Part shown: piece by piece, positions 47,601 through 59,556 of the stretch
Position numbering within the stretch: position 1 is the stretch's first letter
Layout: each line of letters starts with the position of its first letter
From: Trichostrongylus colubriformis
Lineage: Eukaryota; Nematoda; Chromadorea; Rhabditida; Trichostrongylidae
DNA: 64,000 bases
Assembly (NCBI GenBank): GCA_963978905.1
Contig: OZ022257.1
Location: forward strand, 51,912,873 to 51,976,872
Direction: 5' to 3'
Made by a program: the position numbers and the translations under genes
Notes under the pieces: model-generated
Database searches by the model: none
What the model was told of the DNA's origin: nothing
The model's input: the letters and a program-made list of their open reading frames with translations, nothing else

Positions 47601-50600
47601 ATGCGGCGGTAGATGTAAAAAGGTGTGGATCCTCGAGTTCCACATCGGCGGACCCACTGATAGGAGCAGTTCATAGGAACGGAAAGGGATTGGAAACTGA
47701 GGAAGCATATGGAAATAGTGCCTGTTTAGGACGATGTTACGGTCGTAGCAATTGTAGAATCATAGTGTACTGTATTGATGATGTGTGGATAGAAATGGTA
47801 ATAAATTTGAAGTAATAAGAGTATGACAGAAGTATGAACAACCAAATCACTATGAGACAGTGACGCAGTCTCAAAATGGTGCATCGGCCAAAACTAGAAA
47901 TTTAAAAGCAAACTGCAAGTCTCAGAAACTCTAACAAATCCAGTAATCTATTCTATTCAGTAATCATGCTCTTATTCAATGAAAAATGTAATTCAACGAT
48001 GCTGAACTACTCGTCTCTGGTTATTCCCTACATCCTGTCCTGACTTGTTCACCGCCGAGAAATCACATGGAGAGCAGTGCTTCGAAAAGGAACTCAGCTC
48101 CAGAATGGCGATCGACCTTACGAACCGAAATCTAAAGACGTGTGAAAGTAAGTCATTGTTGGCTACTTTGACATACCAATTTTTATTCGTTTTTTCGATT
48201 ATCGTTCTATAGTAGTCTTCTTTTGGTTTAATTACACTTTTGGTAATAACATTCTCTTCTTCCGTGCGCTGAGCCACTTAGTCTCAAGGCACCTACATCT
48301 CGGAAATACACCTAGGCTTTGAATGTACTGCAGAGAGGAGAAGGAAAACTCCAGTGGAAACCCGGTCGGTAGTCCGTGAGACTAACCTAGAGATGGAAAA
48401 CTCGAAGAAAACCCGGGAATTGATGCCGCTAATTATGTGCGCACAAATGAACAACATCGGAAAGGCTCAATTTCTCGTTCGAATTCCGTAACGCAGTGAA
48501 ATTTCCTTGAGGCGGCAGATCATGGGAAATTTCAACAGAAAAACAGGGAGAAGAAGTTTGGAGACGGCAAACTCCGCACATAAGAGCGAGGAAGACAAGT
48601 TGCGATGGTAAAGAAATTCATCGCATGCTAAGCTGTCACTCCATCTTGTCCTTCAAAATATTGGCAGTAATCTCCATGTCAAAGAACCAAGAAATGATCA
48701 GGAATTGAAATGCCTTTCGAAGACAAGATGTGGAAATGGAAGCAAATATGGGATCCCAACCGAGAAAAATTGACGTGATGCCCTCGCTCCAACATAAGAA
48801 ATATGCAGAATTTGTTGTTGGCAGAGATCATACACCAGTCTTCTGCATTTTTTCGGCAGCCTGGAAAGATAGCCCGCAAGAACGGCAGCTATGTACATAT
48901 GGAGATAGTAATATTCATTTATAATCAATAGAAACCAATAGAAGAGTGGTAACAAATCGAAACCCCGCTCGTATTTGTAGAGATAGTTTCTAAATTATCC
49001 CTAAGGAAAATTAATGCTCCGAGTAATAATTAGCACGTTCCCAATTAACTGTTCACGCACTCAACGCAGACATTGTGCGAGAACGTAATTATGACTAGCC
49101 ATTCGCTGACACGCAGTGCAAGTTGCAGTCGGCAGAAAATCAGAAAAACACAGTATACTCCCTTTAACAAAACACGAAATTGATATTAAAAGGGAAAGGG
49201 AACAATTAGAGTCTGATACCATCGGAAAATCGAAATATTATTGTAGAAATAAACAGAAATGAACATAACAAGAGAAAAGTAAGAAAATTCGATTTCTGAC
49301 CGGCCCAAAGGTCAGCCGGCGCCACGCAAGGAGACGCCGGACGAGCAAAAGACAACATCAATCACGTCGATTTCGTTCACGTATTAATACCTTGCAAAAG
49401 TAAATTTCACAGGTATCAAAAGGGAAACTATCAAATAGTCATCCTAATTCCACTACGATGTAAATGAAATGGAATTCTCCTTACTACTGGTTCCTCCAGT
49501 TTATTTGAAAATGTAGTGTCAAAAAGTTCTTCACCCCTGCACAAAGGAAGCGCAGCGCCCATATCGAGAACGTCATCTCTCGGCGTACAATCAGCGCCAC
49601 GAAACAAAGACATCAAGCCTCAACTTGGCATTACACAAGCCGAGGCATTCTGTCTCCGAGAGTACCTAAGACACAACCACAGAGGTCTTCATTCTGCCTC
49701 CTCGATACAAGCAGACGACACCATCTTCTTTTTCTTCTTATTCTCATCAATGTATTGAAACCTTGAAGTCTTGAAACTTATAGACATTTTAACTGACTTC
49801 ATAATCTTCCAGAATGAGCGAGAGCAGATCAGGGGATCATACATTCCGCGCAGATCCTGATGAGCAGCAGAGTCAAGGAATGCAACTGTATCTCCCGAGC
49901 GAGACGATACCGGCTAGTAAACTCGATTACGTCATTCTGAAGATTCAAGAATTGGAAGAAAGAATGGAACAGTTGGTAGGAAAAATCGACAGAGTACTGG
50001 TAAATATTCGTCTGACCTGTGACCATGAAATCTACGCTATTTCTCAATTTATAGAGTCTTCAACCGGTAACCAAGAAAGGGAAAACCTCTTCACACACAC
50101 CAGGAATTCCGGGTCCCATGTTAGAATATGAGGTACTCAAATACTACTATTTCTTCGAATTTCGCATGTGGAGATCGGCTAATCTAGGAGGAATGGCAAA
50201 AATGAGATCCTGTGTCGTGACTTGCGTACAACCTTCCCTGGGTTTGTAGCATGCGCCGGTAGGAAACCGCGCTCGGGGCTAGATCAGACCTTCAAACATC
50301 ATGGTTTATGCCTACCGTAAACGGTCTCAGCCACGTGTAGCGCGGGAAACTATCGATCCGCCCGGTTCCTGTCAAGTCAAGTCAGTCGTCTGTCTCTGTC
50401 GTCGTCCAAAGCGGTCAATCTGTCAACGCATCTCGATGTCAAACTGATTGTCGCCGAAGAAGAAGTTCCTCGACAAGGACGCTAACCTGGTGGACCGGAC
50501 ATGCTACCCTCTTCCCTCGACCTCGGGTTTTTCTCGTCACCTCCAGATGGACCAGTCCCTCGTGAGTTCATTACATTTCGATGATAGTTGTGTTGTAGTG

Positions 50601-50958
50601 TAATGTTCTATCTCTCTCATATTCTTGTATCTCACTATCCTCGCTATGTACTGTCCTCACTTTATATGTAGTTGATAGTATAATCACATTATGTAATAAA
50701 TCAGTATAATACCCTTGTGTCCTGTAGTGTAGTAATACACATAATATATAGTATCTTTTGGTAGTCCCCTCAGTAGCGGTTAGGGTACAGGCCTCAGGGG
50801 GCCCGCGCAGGCGTCAGTTAGCGTTCTCACCAGTGCGACAGGTACCCTAATGAGGTGTGGGGCCCATGACACCTACGTTCTGCCATGGTCCGGTGGCGGT
50901 CGAACCATCCGATGCAGCGATTCAAACCCCTAACCGCACCGGTCACGTTAAATACGGT
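47601..50958. other. Intergenic, possible coiled-coil exon
   Basis: The frame 49814-50131 (+) contains a coiled-coil-like stretch, LKIQELEERMEQLVGKIDRV. The upstream frame 49516-49758 is Ser-rich. Neither was recognised, and no splice model could be fixed. AATAAA occurs near 50696. A short inverted GCGGTTAGGG pair (50777 and 50935 areas) may mark another small element. Confidence 0.3.
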
Positions 50959-51170
50959 CAAATAGTTCATACCTGCAATGACAGCTGAAGTACATGAGAG
51001 ATTACATATATGATCAAGAAAATGAACGCATTCGCACGTCCGCGACTTCTGGAACTGGCCCAATCCCAAAGTCGCGGATGCGCAAATGCGCTCATTTTCT
51101 TGATCGTTACGTATATATAAATTTACACCAAGGCGCCAAAAATCCAATCCAGTGGGGTATGAAAGCAGCC
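50959..51170. mobile_element. Palindromic MITE, family C copy
   Basis: The right end GGTATGAAAGCAGCC matches family C at 55889-56268; the left end GTTCATACC is shortened. The interior folds: TGATCAAGAAAATGA (51011-51025) pairs with TCATTTTCTTGATCG (51092-51106), and GTCCGCGACTT pairs with AAGTCGCGGAT. Confidence 0.65.
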
Positions 51171-51299
51171 TTACGGAAATCAGGTCTTGAGGTACTTCAG
51201 CTCTCACTACTGGTATGAACGATTTGACCGTATTGATATCGATTCTGGGAGGCCATCGCCCATCAAAATTAGATCAGTGAATTGCAAGCATAGCTGGGG

Positions 51300-51510
51300 T
51301 CAAGCTGGGTGAGGCTACTCCCACAGAAAATCGCGTGGCCGCCCGCGACGAGCGGCGCGGCGGGTGCGCGTGCCAGTGGCAGGGCATGGCAGTCCTCAAG
51401 CGAGGCAGTGTGGCATGAGTGGAGGAGGCAGGGTGGCATGGGTGCAGGAGGCAGTGTGGTATGAGTCGAAGCGCAGCGCTCTGCCGGGCTCCCAAGAGCA
51501 ATCGATTCAC
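51300..51510. mobile_element. GC-rich MITE, family A copy 2 (3' truncated)
   Basis: The left end GTGAGGCTACTCCCACAGAA and the core GGCGGGTGCGCGTGCCAGTG, then repeated AGTGTGGCATGRGTGGA units, match copy 1. The expected right TIR after CCCAAGAGCA is missing. Confidence 0.65.
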
Positions 51511-51834
51511 AAGTCGTAGAGACAAGTTGGAAAGCGACAACTGAGTCACAAAACGTTTGTACGCAGTTGAAAAATCTGTTGAAGTGGTGCCACACCAAGT
51601 GTCCTCGACTTCAGTCATAGCTTATTTATCTGCGAAGCGCAGTTGAGAGTACTGTATTGTGACTGTCAACAAAATGTGGATGTATTGTAACGATTCCACG
51701 CAAGAAGTGATGAGTAGGCTCGAGAAAAGCATCACGACCGCGGCTGGAATGGAATAGTCTTAGCCTTAGATTACTGTTCTGCATTTGAAGGGATCAGGAA
51801 TGAGAGGTTACGGATTATGTCTACAGACACTGAT

Positions 51835-52958
51835 GGGGTGTATGTCATTAGGACAGGGAAAGCGCTTTGCGGCAATCGGTGTGCGACGGGGGGTACGAGC
51901 TATGCTCTTCGTATTGGATGAGTCGTGATGCAATGACGGTGCTCTACGCCTTAATCTAGGCGTAATCGCCTCAGGACTCAAGTAATAAGGCGCGCATGGC
52001 TCACACCATCCCGTCGCGCGCCAAGCGCGACCACGCTATTTTTCTGTCCTGATGACATACACCCACACTGATGTACACATTAGAAAGGGACTGGTGCAGA
52101 AAAGGTTGTGAAAAGTAAGAAAAGCTGTTGAAAAGCGCAAATCCATTGACTTGCGTGGAGGCTTTTCTGCAGTAAAATGCAAAAACTGTCACGAAAACAC
52201 CATTGCAGTTCGAGTAGGAATCTCTCCTTTTATCAGTGTAACCAACAGACACACAGTGACTTATAAAACCATCTCCCAGATCGCTGCGCTCAGGCTAGCG
52301 CTAGCATAATTCTGAAAAGTAGGAGAAGGGCGAAAAAAGGGTGATAATTTCAACGCTTTGAAAATTAACCACTTCTATCACAACGGACAACAGTGTCATC
52401 TGTATATGAGCAGGGCGCGAGAATGCTGCAGAAAACTTCAGAAAATAGTTCGGTTGCAGTAGCTAGTACCATATATTCAGTTTGAATGTTTTTTCTTGGC
52501 AAGGGAATAGCTCAGATTAAAAACACCGGAAGGGGTATTTCGGCCTACGGTAGAAGAGACGTAGTTCGAACGAGTTTAAGTGGCCGCCACGCATAAACTC
52601 GCCAGTTTGACGCCTTGCATGGTGCCAGGAGGAGATGTTATTATTATCAAGTTGCTTTTTCCTTTTACTTTCCTTTACTTTTTCCTTTGTACTTCCTTAT
52701 ATTGTTTCTGGATTTTAACGTAGTTCACTGTGCTAGGAGACATGTGCTAGAACTTAAGTTGGTCCACGGCCCGTCTCCTACAGCGGACAACTCGGGAAGT
52801 TAGTGTGTTGATGCGAATGAGATGCGAATCCACACCGCAGCGTCGCGCTTTTGAATCCGGGGTTTTTCGCCGATTATCGCTTCTAACCTTGAGCGTTCGT
52901 TACAAAATGCTCATTTCTTTGCATCTTCCTCTTGTTTCGGACCCCTTCGGTTCCTTTG
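51835..52958 (+). repeat. Paralogous block F, copy 1
   Basis: Its ends (51835-51990 and 52779-52958) align with 57672-57850 and 58763-58920: TTRGGACAGGGAA, GCGATGACGGTGC-like sequence, ACAGCGGACAACTCGG, CCGATTATCGCTTCT and TTCGGACCCCTTC. The interiors are less alike. No coding frame found. Confidence 0.65.
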
Positions 52959-53117
52959 AGGTAACCACCTAACAGTTCACATTACTGACGAACAATTCCC
53001 CCTTCTCAACTCTCGTGACATCCCATTTCCCTCCAAAACAACGCAACCATCCTTCCAACTCACGGATTTGTAGTAAAGTCCAAGGTCTCTCATCGTAGAA
53101 CCTCGGCATTGTTCGTT

Positions 53118-53977
53118 ATTCTTGTTTTATATTGCTTCTGCCACGAGGTTTTTAGGTGGAATCTTTAGTCGGCCAACGTTTCGACCTTTCGTCGTTTTCA
53201 AAGACCTAAACATGGCTCAGGGCTTGAGAAATGCACACTATCCACCGCAAAAGTGCAGCAAAGCTACACTCGGTTAGTACATTAGTAACGAATGGATGTT
53301 ACTTGTTGTCCTCGTAAGGACATGCCCATTCGCTTATCACAGTAACTCGCAATGATGCATATATGGCATGAGGTCACTTGTTATTGACACACACTCATTT
53401 CTAGTGTTCATTCTAGAATTTCTAGCTGAAATCCAGAATGCTTCCAGCGCTCTTATAGAGGAAATCTCTGCCTCGTGGGCCAATATCGTGCACTTGATAT
53501 CAAAATCATTGCCGTTATGCCATTCAACTCGGTGTTAGAAACATTCTGGAGTGGCTGGAAGCATTCTGGATTTCAGCTAGAAATTCTAGAATGAACACTA
53601 GAAATGAGTGTGTCTCAATAACAAGTGACCTCATGCCATATATGCATCATTGCGAGTTACTGTGATAAGCGAATGGGCATGTCCTTACGAAGACAACAAG
53701 TAACATCCATTCGTTACTAATGTACTAGCCGAGTGTTGCTTTGCTGACTTTTGCGGTGGATTCAAGGTGAGTCAAACTTTCGAGCTTCTGGGTTTTTGCG
53801 GGTGGTTCTGACACAATGTCAGAAATGCTAGAGGGGATAAGGCGTTTGGTGGGATAGTGTGCATTTCTCAAGCCCTGAGCCATGTTTAGGCCTTTGAAAA
53901 CGACGAAAGGTCGAAACGTTGGCCGAATAAAGATTCCACCTAAAAACCTCGTGGCAGAAGCAATATAAAACAAGAAT
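53118..53977. mobile_element. 860-bp foldback element
   Basis: Arms begin ATTCTTGTTTTATATTGC and run inward to a short centre near 53460-53540, almost identical throughout. The left arm lacks about 110 bp present in the right arm (about 53762-53858); the junction is at GGTGG microhomology. Both arms contain TTTCGTCGTTTTCAAAG or its inverse next to CGACCTTTCG. An 82-codon minus-strand frame in the right arm (53725-53973) is not preserved in the left. Confidence 0.88.
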
Positions 53978-55245
53978 CACGGATTTTCCTCTTAACGTAC
54001 GATTGTACAAGAAAAAAACAAACTAAAAACGCGATAAAAACAGATAGTCTGTCTTACCAATATTACAGGTGGCACTATATTGATCGCCAACCCAGCCCTA
54101 ACTCGTCCACGAAACCGAGCACATAGCACAACCAAATCATTCCCCTGAAATGTTGTTTCTAAGCGTGGAAGACAGATGTATGTCCTAAGATAGACTTAGA
54201 GTGGGCGGTCGCCATCTGGTCACGGTAAGAACCGCCCATCATCGAATTTGGTTGGCCTCGGCGTCCTTATCTCTACTCTCTCATCCTTTTCGCCTCTTCG
54301 TCTTTATCCGCGCCTTCAAGCCCCCTGTGCCATGACACCTTGTCTGCGACACTTTCGCGGAAAAAGTACCAAAAAGGCTTCGAGCAGGTTTTGTCCCTGC
54401 AGGCTCGAGGTTCTAAAGGGGTATATCGACGTGCCCCTGTCCGAGTATTAGCGTCTGCTGCAGCGAGCAAAGTGTCTGCTTATGTCTATCACGACGCCAT
54501 GAAGAGCGGCCTCGAAAGGTACTGTGACAAACTCGTCCAATTCAAGAATACCCATAAGGTCGTCTTGTCTCGGTCAGCGGTTAAGATTTTAACCTATTCG
54601 CGATCGCGCCTGTTTTCGGAAAATCGCGCGTTCGGAACGCTACGCTTGCGGTAAGCCTCATTGTCAGTCACGTAAGGCCGAGGGGTCCGAACAGGCCGAC
54701 ATGGTATGGTCGCGAATTAATTAAGGATGCTGAGTTATGGGCCCTATAACACTTTTTAGACATTTCTCCCCTGACAGCGGATCCCTAAGAACCTACAATT
54801 ACTCTTGAGAAACAATTAGGATTACCAATTACTATATCGGATGCATTCACCCACTACCTCTCGTCGTATAGCCTCTTCACCACCCTTCCATGAAAGAGTG
54901 AACGAATGGGTTCTGCGCGTCCGACCCATTACGTGGTAATTTTCCTCACACCAATGTTTGTTAGCCTTAAAAAAAATAGCGCTCTATCACAATAGGCATG
55001 GCTGCAACGCCAAAACCACGGCTAGATCCCACCAAACATTGATGCATCACTTACCAAATCACATTAGTTTTATAGAAATGTTGAGTAATGCTAAGGAATT
55101 ATACCGGTTTTTTCTGATACCTACCATTTTCTCGTCCTCCGAGAAACCAACGGCCAGGTATCCGTTGGAATGTGCAGGCGTTCCTGCGAGCTCGAGTATA
55201 ATATGGTCTCCATCAGGCTAAAAAGCAAAATTCTGATGAAACACA
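53978..55245. other. Intergenic, SINE-like tail fragment
   Basis: Contains AAGGATGCTGAGTTATGGGC at about 54723-54742, the minus-strand tail of the SINE-like family at 42 kb. A 104-codon frame at 54340-54654 was not recognised. Confidence 0.35.
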
Positions 55246-55301
55246 TGTCAGTTTGATGAATCTTTAACATTTGGCAATGAGAAAGATTCATCAAACTGAC
55301 A
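55246..55301. repeat. Perfect 20-bp hairpin with 16-nt loop
   Basis: TGTCAGTTTGATGAATCTTT (55246-55265) is followed by 16 nt and then its exact complement (55282-55301). Size is close to a small pre-miRNA, although a fully paired stem is more like a siRNA-type or transposon-derived hairpin. Confidence 0.75.
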
Positions 55302-55888
55302 GGCGTAGCGTCGAGGAAACATTCTGAAAAATTAAATCCTCTACCCTCCAAAACATGCCCAAATCTCCCCTTCCCTGGTGATGTTGTACCAAAATCGTCT
55401 TCCCAAAAAGCCATACCACTATCGCAATGAAGGGAGAGCATCCCACCATGAACACCATTTTTGCCTAAGCCCATGAGGAGGAAGGAACTTCCGTTTTCTT
55501 CACTAACAATAAGGCTTAGTCGGCCCTACAAAAATCGCTCAAAGATGCCTAGATGTGCAACATTATAAAGTGTCCCTCCCTCCTCACTGCCATCTCACCT
55601 AAGCAAACGTCAAACTTCTGTCCATGAATTAGTGTTGCCACAAAGCACAAAGTATGATTATCGATTGGTAACTTGTTTAAAGGCACATTCCAAGATTACC
55701 TTGAGTGGGTTAAAGCGCTTAAGTATGAAATCAGAGGTGCTAAACAATACATTGAGAGAGAAAAATCCGAAAGAAGCCGCGAAAATGGCAAAAATGAGGC
55801 CTCCTGACATCTGCCCTTGTACGAGATTACCGCGTGGAAACGGGCCTTTGAATCAATTCCCCTTGGATGGTATCATGAGGAACCCTAA

Positions 55889-56268
55889 GGCTGCGTTCAT
55901 ACCAAACTGAATGAGAGTTTTGGCGCATCGGCGCACCGGCGCATCCGCGATTTGAGATATTTGGCGTAGCCACGTCACTCTGTTGAACGCGGTGCGTGCC
56001 AACGTGCGGTTAATTCCTTTTTCCCCTCATTCCATTTCTTGATTTTTCCATATCTTATCGAAAGTCGATATCTGTTATGGCAAATATCCAGAATCGCGGA
56101 TGGCCAATACTCTCATTTTCTAGATCGATACGTATCTTATGCATGACGCGAATGCGCCAATTCTCTCAAATCGCAGATGCGCCAATACTCTCATTTTCTG
56201 ATCGATACGTATCTCATGCATGACGCGAATGCACCAAAACTCTCATTCAATCCGGTATGAAAGCAGCC
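55889..56268. mobile_element. MITE, family C, with TAA target duplication
   Basis: 380 bp; ends GGCTGCGTTCATACC and inverse GGTATGAAAGCAGCC; TAA on both sides (55886-55888, 56269-56271). The 3-bp TAA/TTA duplication and GGC-type ends suggest PIF/Harbinger. The interior holds two copies of a segment of about 80 bp with GATCGATACGTATCT and ATGCATGACGCGAATG. Confidence 0.8.
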
Positions 56269-56433
56269 TAAGATATTACCTTTCCCCATGTAACGTTTCA
56301 TTTACCAATGGAATTTCCTTTTTATCTTATCTGATCGCAGAATTACAGGCCCACGTAAACGCCACGTTGGAAAAAGGTTCATTCACTGCCGGGTGGGGTC
56401 GCAATTGATGGGCGGGGTCGCAGCTGCTTCCCG

Positions 56434-56674
56434 GGGTGGGGTCCACGAGGTCGAATTTCCGTTTCGCGGCGGTGCACTCGCGGCACCCCCGTAGGACTCG
56501 CTGTATCGATTGCCCGTGGGAAAACAGCCGAGCGTGACTGCGTCACGTCTGCGCTTTCCACTCATGCCACACTGCCTCGCTTGAAGGCTGCCATGCTCTG
56601 CCACTGGCACTCGCACCCGCCGTGCCGCTCATCGCGCGCGGCCGCGCGGAAATTCGACATCGTGGGCCCCACCC
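56434..56674. mobile_element. GC-rich MITE, family A copy 3
   Basis: TIR GGGTGGGGTCCACGA followed by GTCGAATTTCCG, mirrored at the right with CGGAAATTCGAC. The core matches family A, but the termini differ from those of copies 1 and 4. Confidence 0.75.
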
Positions 56675-56820
56675 TTGCTTCCTGCGGGCTTAGCGCCGCC
56701 AGGAGGATTCTTGGCACCGCTCAAGGGGTAGAGCTTCGACATTCACCAGGGGATCTATTGGCTGCAGCTGGGTAAATAGCTGGTGCGATGCCTTTATGCC
56801 ACGGAGAGTGCCTTCAAAGC

Positions 56821-57671
56821 TCACTCCGGAGAATAGATTCTGTCGTATTTCCGAACATCCGTTCGTGTTTGCGACTTGGCAACATGCCAGTGGAAAACTC
56901 ATTCGGACTACGCGCCCATTGACGTAACGGTCGTCCGCATCCAAAATCAATGGTGGGAAGGAGGTCTTGATTCTCTGGTCTCCGGCCATTTCCTTTCGTT
57001 TTTTCTCTCCAAATTTCCTCTATCGCTGCCTTCAATGTTTTGAAAATAGAAAAATTACGTATCACACGACACTCCCCCTCCTCGCCTCTCCTCCACATTC
57101 TGCCACACAAAAAAGCTTAAGCATTAAAGTTTCGAGGGATTATCGGATGGGCCAGTAGCACTAAGGATACAGCATCACAGAATCAAACCTTGTAGCTGAA
57201 ATGGAAGAAGCAGCTGTCTCCTTGACATTCTGGCGGCGCAGATATACAACCCTTTTGCGTACCGCATGTAGAATGATCGAACTGCGCCACAACCGATTGA
57301 CAACTTAGCTAAATTCACATATTATCAAAAATATTCACTGAATCACAAAGTTTTATCTCTCACCAATGATATCATAACGAATACGATAGAAGAGGTGCAC
57401 ATAGTTGTGATTTATGGCCAATGCACACTGAGCTGAAAATAGGTGGAGGAGACCACCTCGTGGTAAGTGTAGCTGCCAAATGAACTCACCTCAACTGGTA
57501 GGTTTATCACGTGGTTGAGGGAGCCCACGTCCTATTAGAAATATCAACACGACGTCCGGAAAAAGTTTATCATTCCTTACCTCTGTTCAGATACCCAGTC
57601 ATATCACTCAACCGATTTCAGCTGCGCGATCGCTAGATACCGCTAGGAGGGGGAGATAAGTGAAATAATGG
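56821..57671. other. Intergenic, nothing recognised
   Basis: Minus-strand frames at 56690-57110 have no family support. Confidence 0.35.
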
Positions 57672-58920
57672 GTGTGCGTCATTGGGACAGGGAATTCGCT
57701 TTGCGGCGCTCGATGTGCGATGCGATGGTGCGAGCTGCGCGCCCAATTGGAGGGGTCCTGAAGCGATGACGGTGCCCTACGCCTTATTCGCCTTAACCGC
57801 CCTTACGCCTTAACCGCCGCCATGGTTGCGGCGTTTTGCAGGGTTTCTTCAGCTTGGAGGGGCGCTTTTTCACCGGGATTTCGCCACAGATAGCCTTCTT
57901 AGGCCCAGGACTACCATGTGAGTGACTTCTTGTAGGGATTTCTCCATTACCGCATTACCCCTAATGCTGTCTTTAACTACTTCAGGACTCAACTAATACG
58001 GTTTTCTACTTTATTAAGTTACGACTTGCCCGAGTTAACCCTTCCATGGGTGTGACACATAGGCTACCGGGTTTAAAGATCAGCGCTACTCCTATGATGA
58101 AGTGGCCTACTACCCCTTTTTAGGGGTGGGGGGAAATACGCCAAAAAATCGTGTCAGCGGCGTCGCACTCGCGGCGCCACCAGTACGATTTGAGAATCGA
58201 TTTTGCTCTTGGGAGCGCGGCAGAGCGTGGCTGCGTCACTTCTGCACTCCACCCATGCCACACTGCCTCCTCCAACCACGCCACCCTGCCTCCTCCACCT
58301 TTGCCACACTGTCTCGCTTGAAGGCTGCCAGCACTGCCACTGGCACTCGCACCCGCCGCGCCGCTCGCCGCGGGCGGCCACGCGACTTTTTGGCGTATTT
58401 CCCCCCACCCCCTTTCTGGCCCACTGCGTACCACCTGATGAGTGACTATTCTTACCGTGATCTACTGGAAGACTTGCAATCGCTTTTGTTTGCTCGATGT
58501 CCCTTGAAGACACCGGGAGGAAGGGCAATTTTGCTTCATGGTATGGGAGGACGGAAGCTTGGGGTTGCCGCAATGCACACATGGCACCTTGCCAAGACGT
58601 CGAAAGTGAATTGACTAGGTTTCAGTTGTAATCACACTTTTTCTAACGCTTTCGCTTATTCTTCACTTGATTGTTTTATTGGTTTGTTGCTGTGTATTGT
58701 TTCACTTATTTTACGTCATCACCATGAATGAAATGCACTCTACGAGACAACAAAGGACATCTTTACAGCGGACAACTCGGAAAGTCAGTGTGATGATGCG
58801 AATGTGATGCGGATGCACACCACAGCGCCGCGCTTTCGAATCCAGATTTTTCGGCCGATTATCGCTTCTGGCTTTAAATGTTCCTTACAAAATCCTTCGG
58901 ACCCCTTCCGGTTCCTTCAA
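57672..58920 (+). repeat. Paralogous block F, copy 2
   Basis: See block F copy 1 for shared ends. It has a family A MITE in the middle (58123-58411), and GCCTTAACCGCC-type short repeats near 57785-57825. Confidence 0.6.
58123..58411. mobile_element. GC-rich MITE, family A copy 4
   Basis: TIR GGGGTGGGGGGAAATACGCC continuing AAAAAATCG, mirrored by CGACTTTTTGGCG then TATTTCCCCCCACCCC. The core (minus relative to copy 1) has TGCCACACTGCCTC, GCCACTGGCACTCGCACCCG and CGCGGGCGGCCACGCG. Confidence 0.8.
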
Positions 58921-59556
58921 ATGCCCTGGTCTGAATAATTTTGTTCCTTGAAAAATTTCACATCACCGTACGGCGTCAGCGCACCGCAGAATGACTGCGA
59001 GTGTACTAAGTAGGTGTTTATGTAAGCAAGATGTGCGATGACAACCTAAGGCATGGTTCGAACTTCGCGATTCAGGCAGAAGGGAAAAGATACATATCGA
59101 CCATGTGATTCAGGCGACCGCGCGATTCCGACGAAAACGATAAGATACTTATCGATTAGAGCAATGATATGTTCAAATCCCGAACTCTGTACAATGCTCA
59201 GGTTTAATACTGCGAAACCATTTGACGGTTCACTTCCGTGAGTGGATAGTTGTCTTCTATCAACTTCTTTATCGTAATCGCTGAAGGGCAGCACACACCG
59301 CAAAAATAGACATAGCGACAAACAACACACAAAATCAGTGGTTTACACTAATAAATGAAGGATTTGTGAGGGCTATTTGTGGGTCCACTGAGTAACTTCA
59401 CATCCGGACTTCGCTGCCCAACAAGGTTGTTGTCGGCGTTAAAGGGATGGTTACATGGCTTCGTTGAAACTTACATTCTTGAAGTGGTATGTCGTGAGAT
59501 TAAAGACCGACGACAGAAAAAACTCCGTCTCGTCGACGACACTGCTTGTAACTGTA
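58921..59556. other. Intergenic, nothing recognised
   Basis: Short frames only. Confidence 0.35.

Larger units (their letters stand above)
55678..56820 (+). repeat. Paralogous block R, copy 2 (carries two MITEs)
   Basis: Aligns with 44369-46090 but lacks element D2 and instead has a family C MITE (55889-56268) and a family A MITE (56434-56674). Removing them restores continuity with copy 1. Confidence 0.75.

Noticed and set aside
47330..50760. Possible LTR retrotransposon between a TATA-bearing block and an AATAAA-bearing block
   Set aside because: No direct terminal repeats could be matched by eye and no gag, protease or reverse transcriptase motifs were found.
58102..58434. Long open frames in several readings across a GC-rich region
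   Set aside because: They run through a family A MITE whose GC-rich palindromic core lacks stops on both strands; all such frames at 24.8, 51.4, 56.5 and 58.2 kb are artefacts of that.
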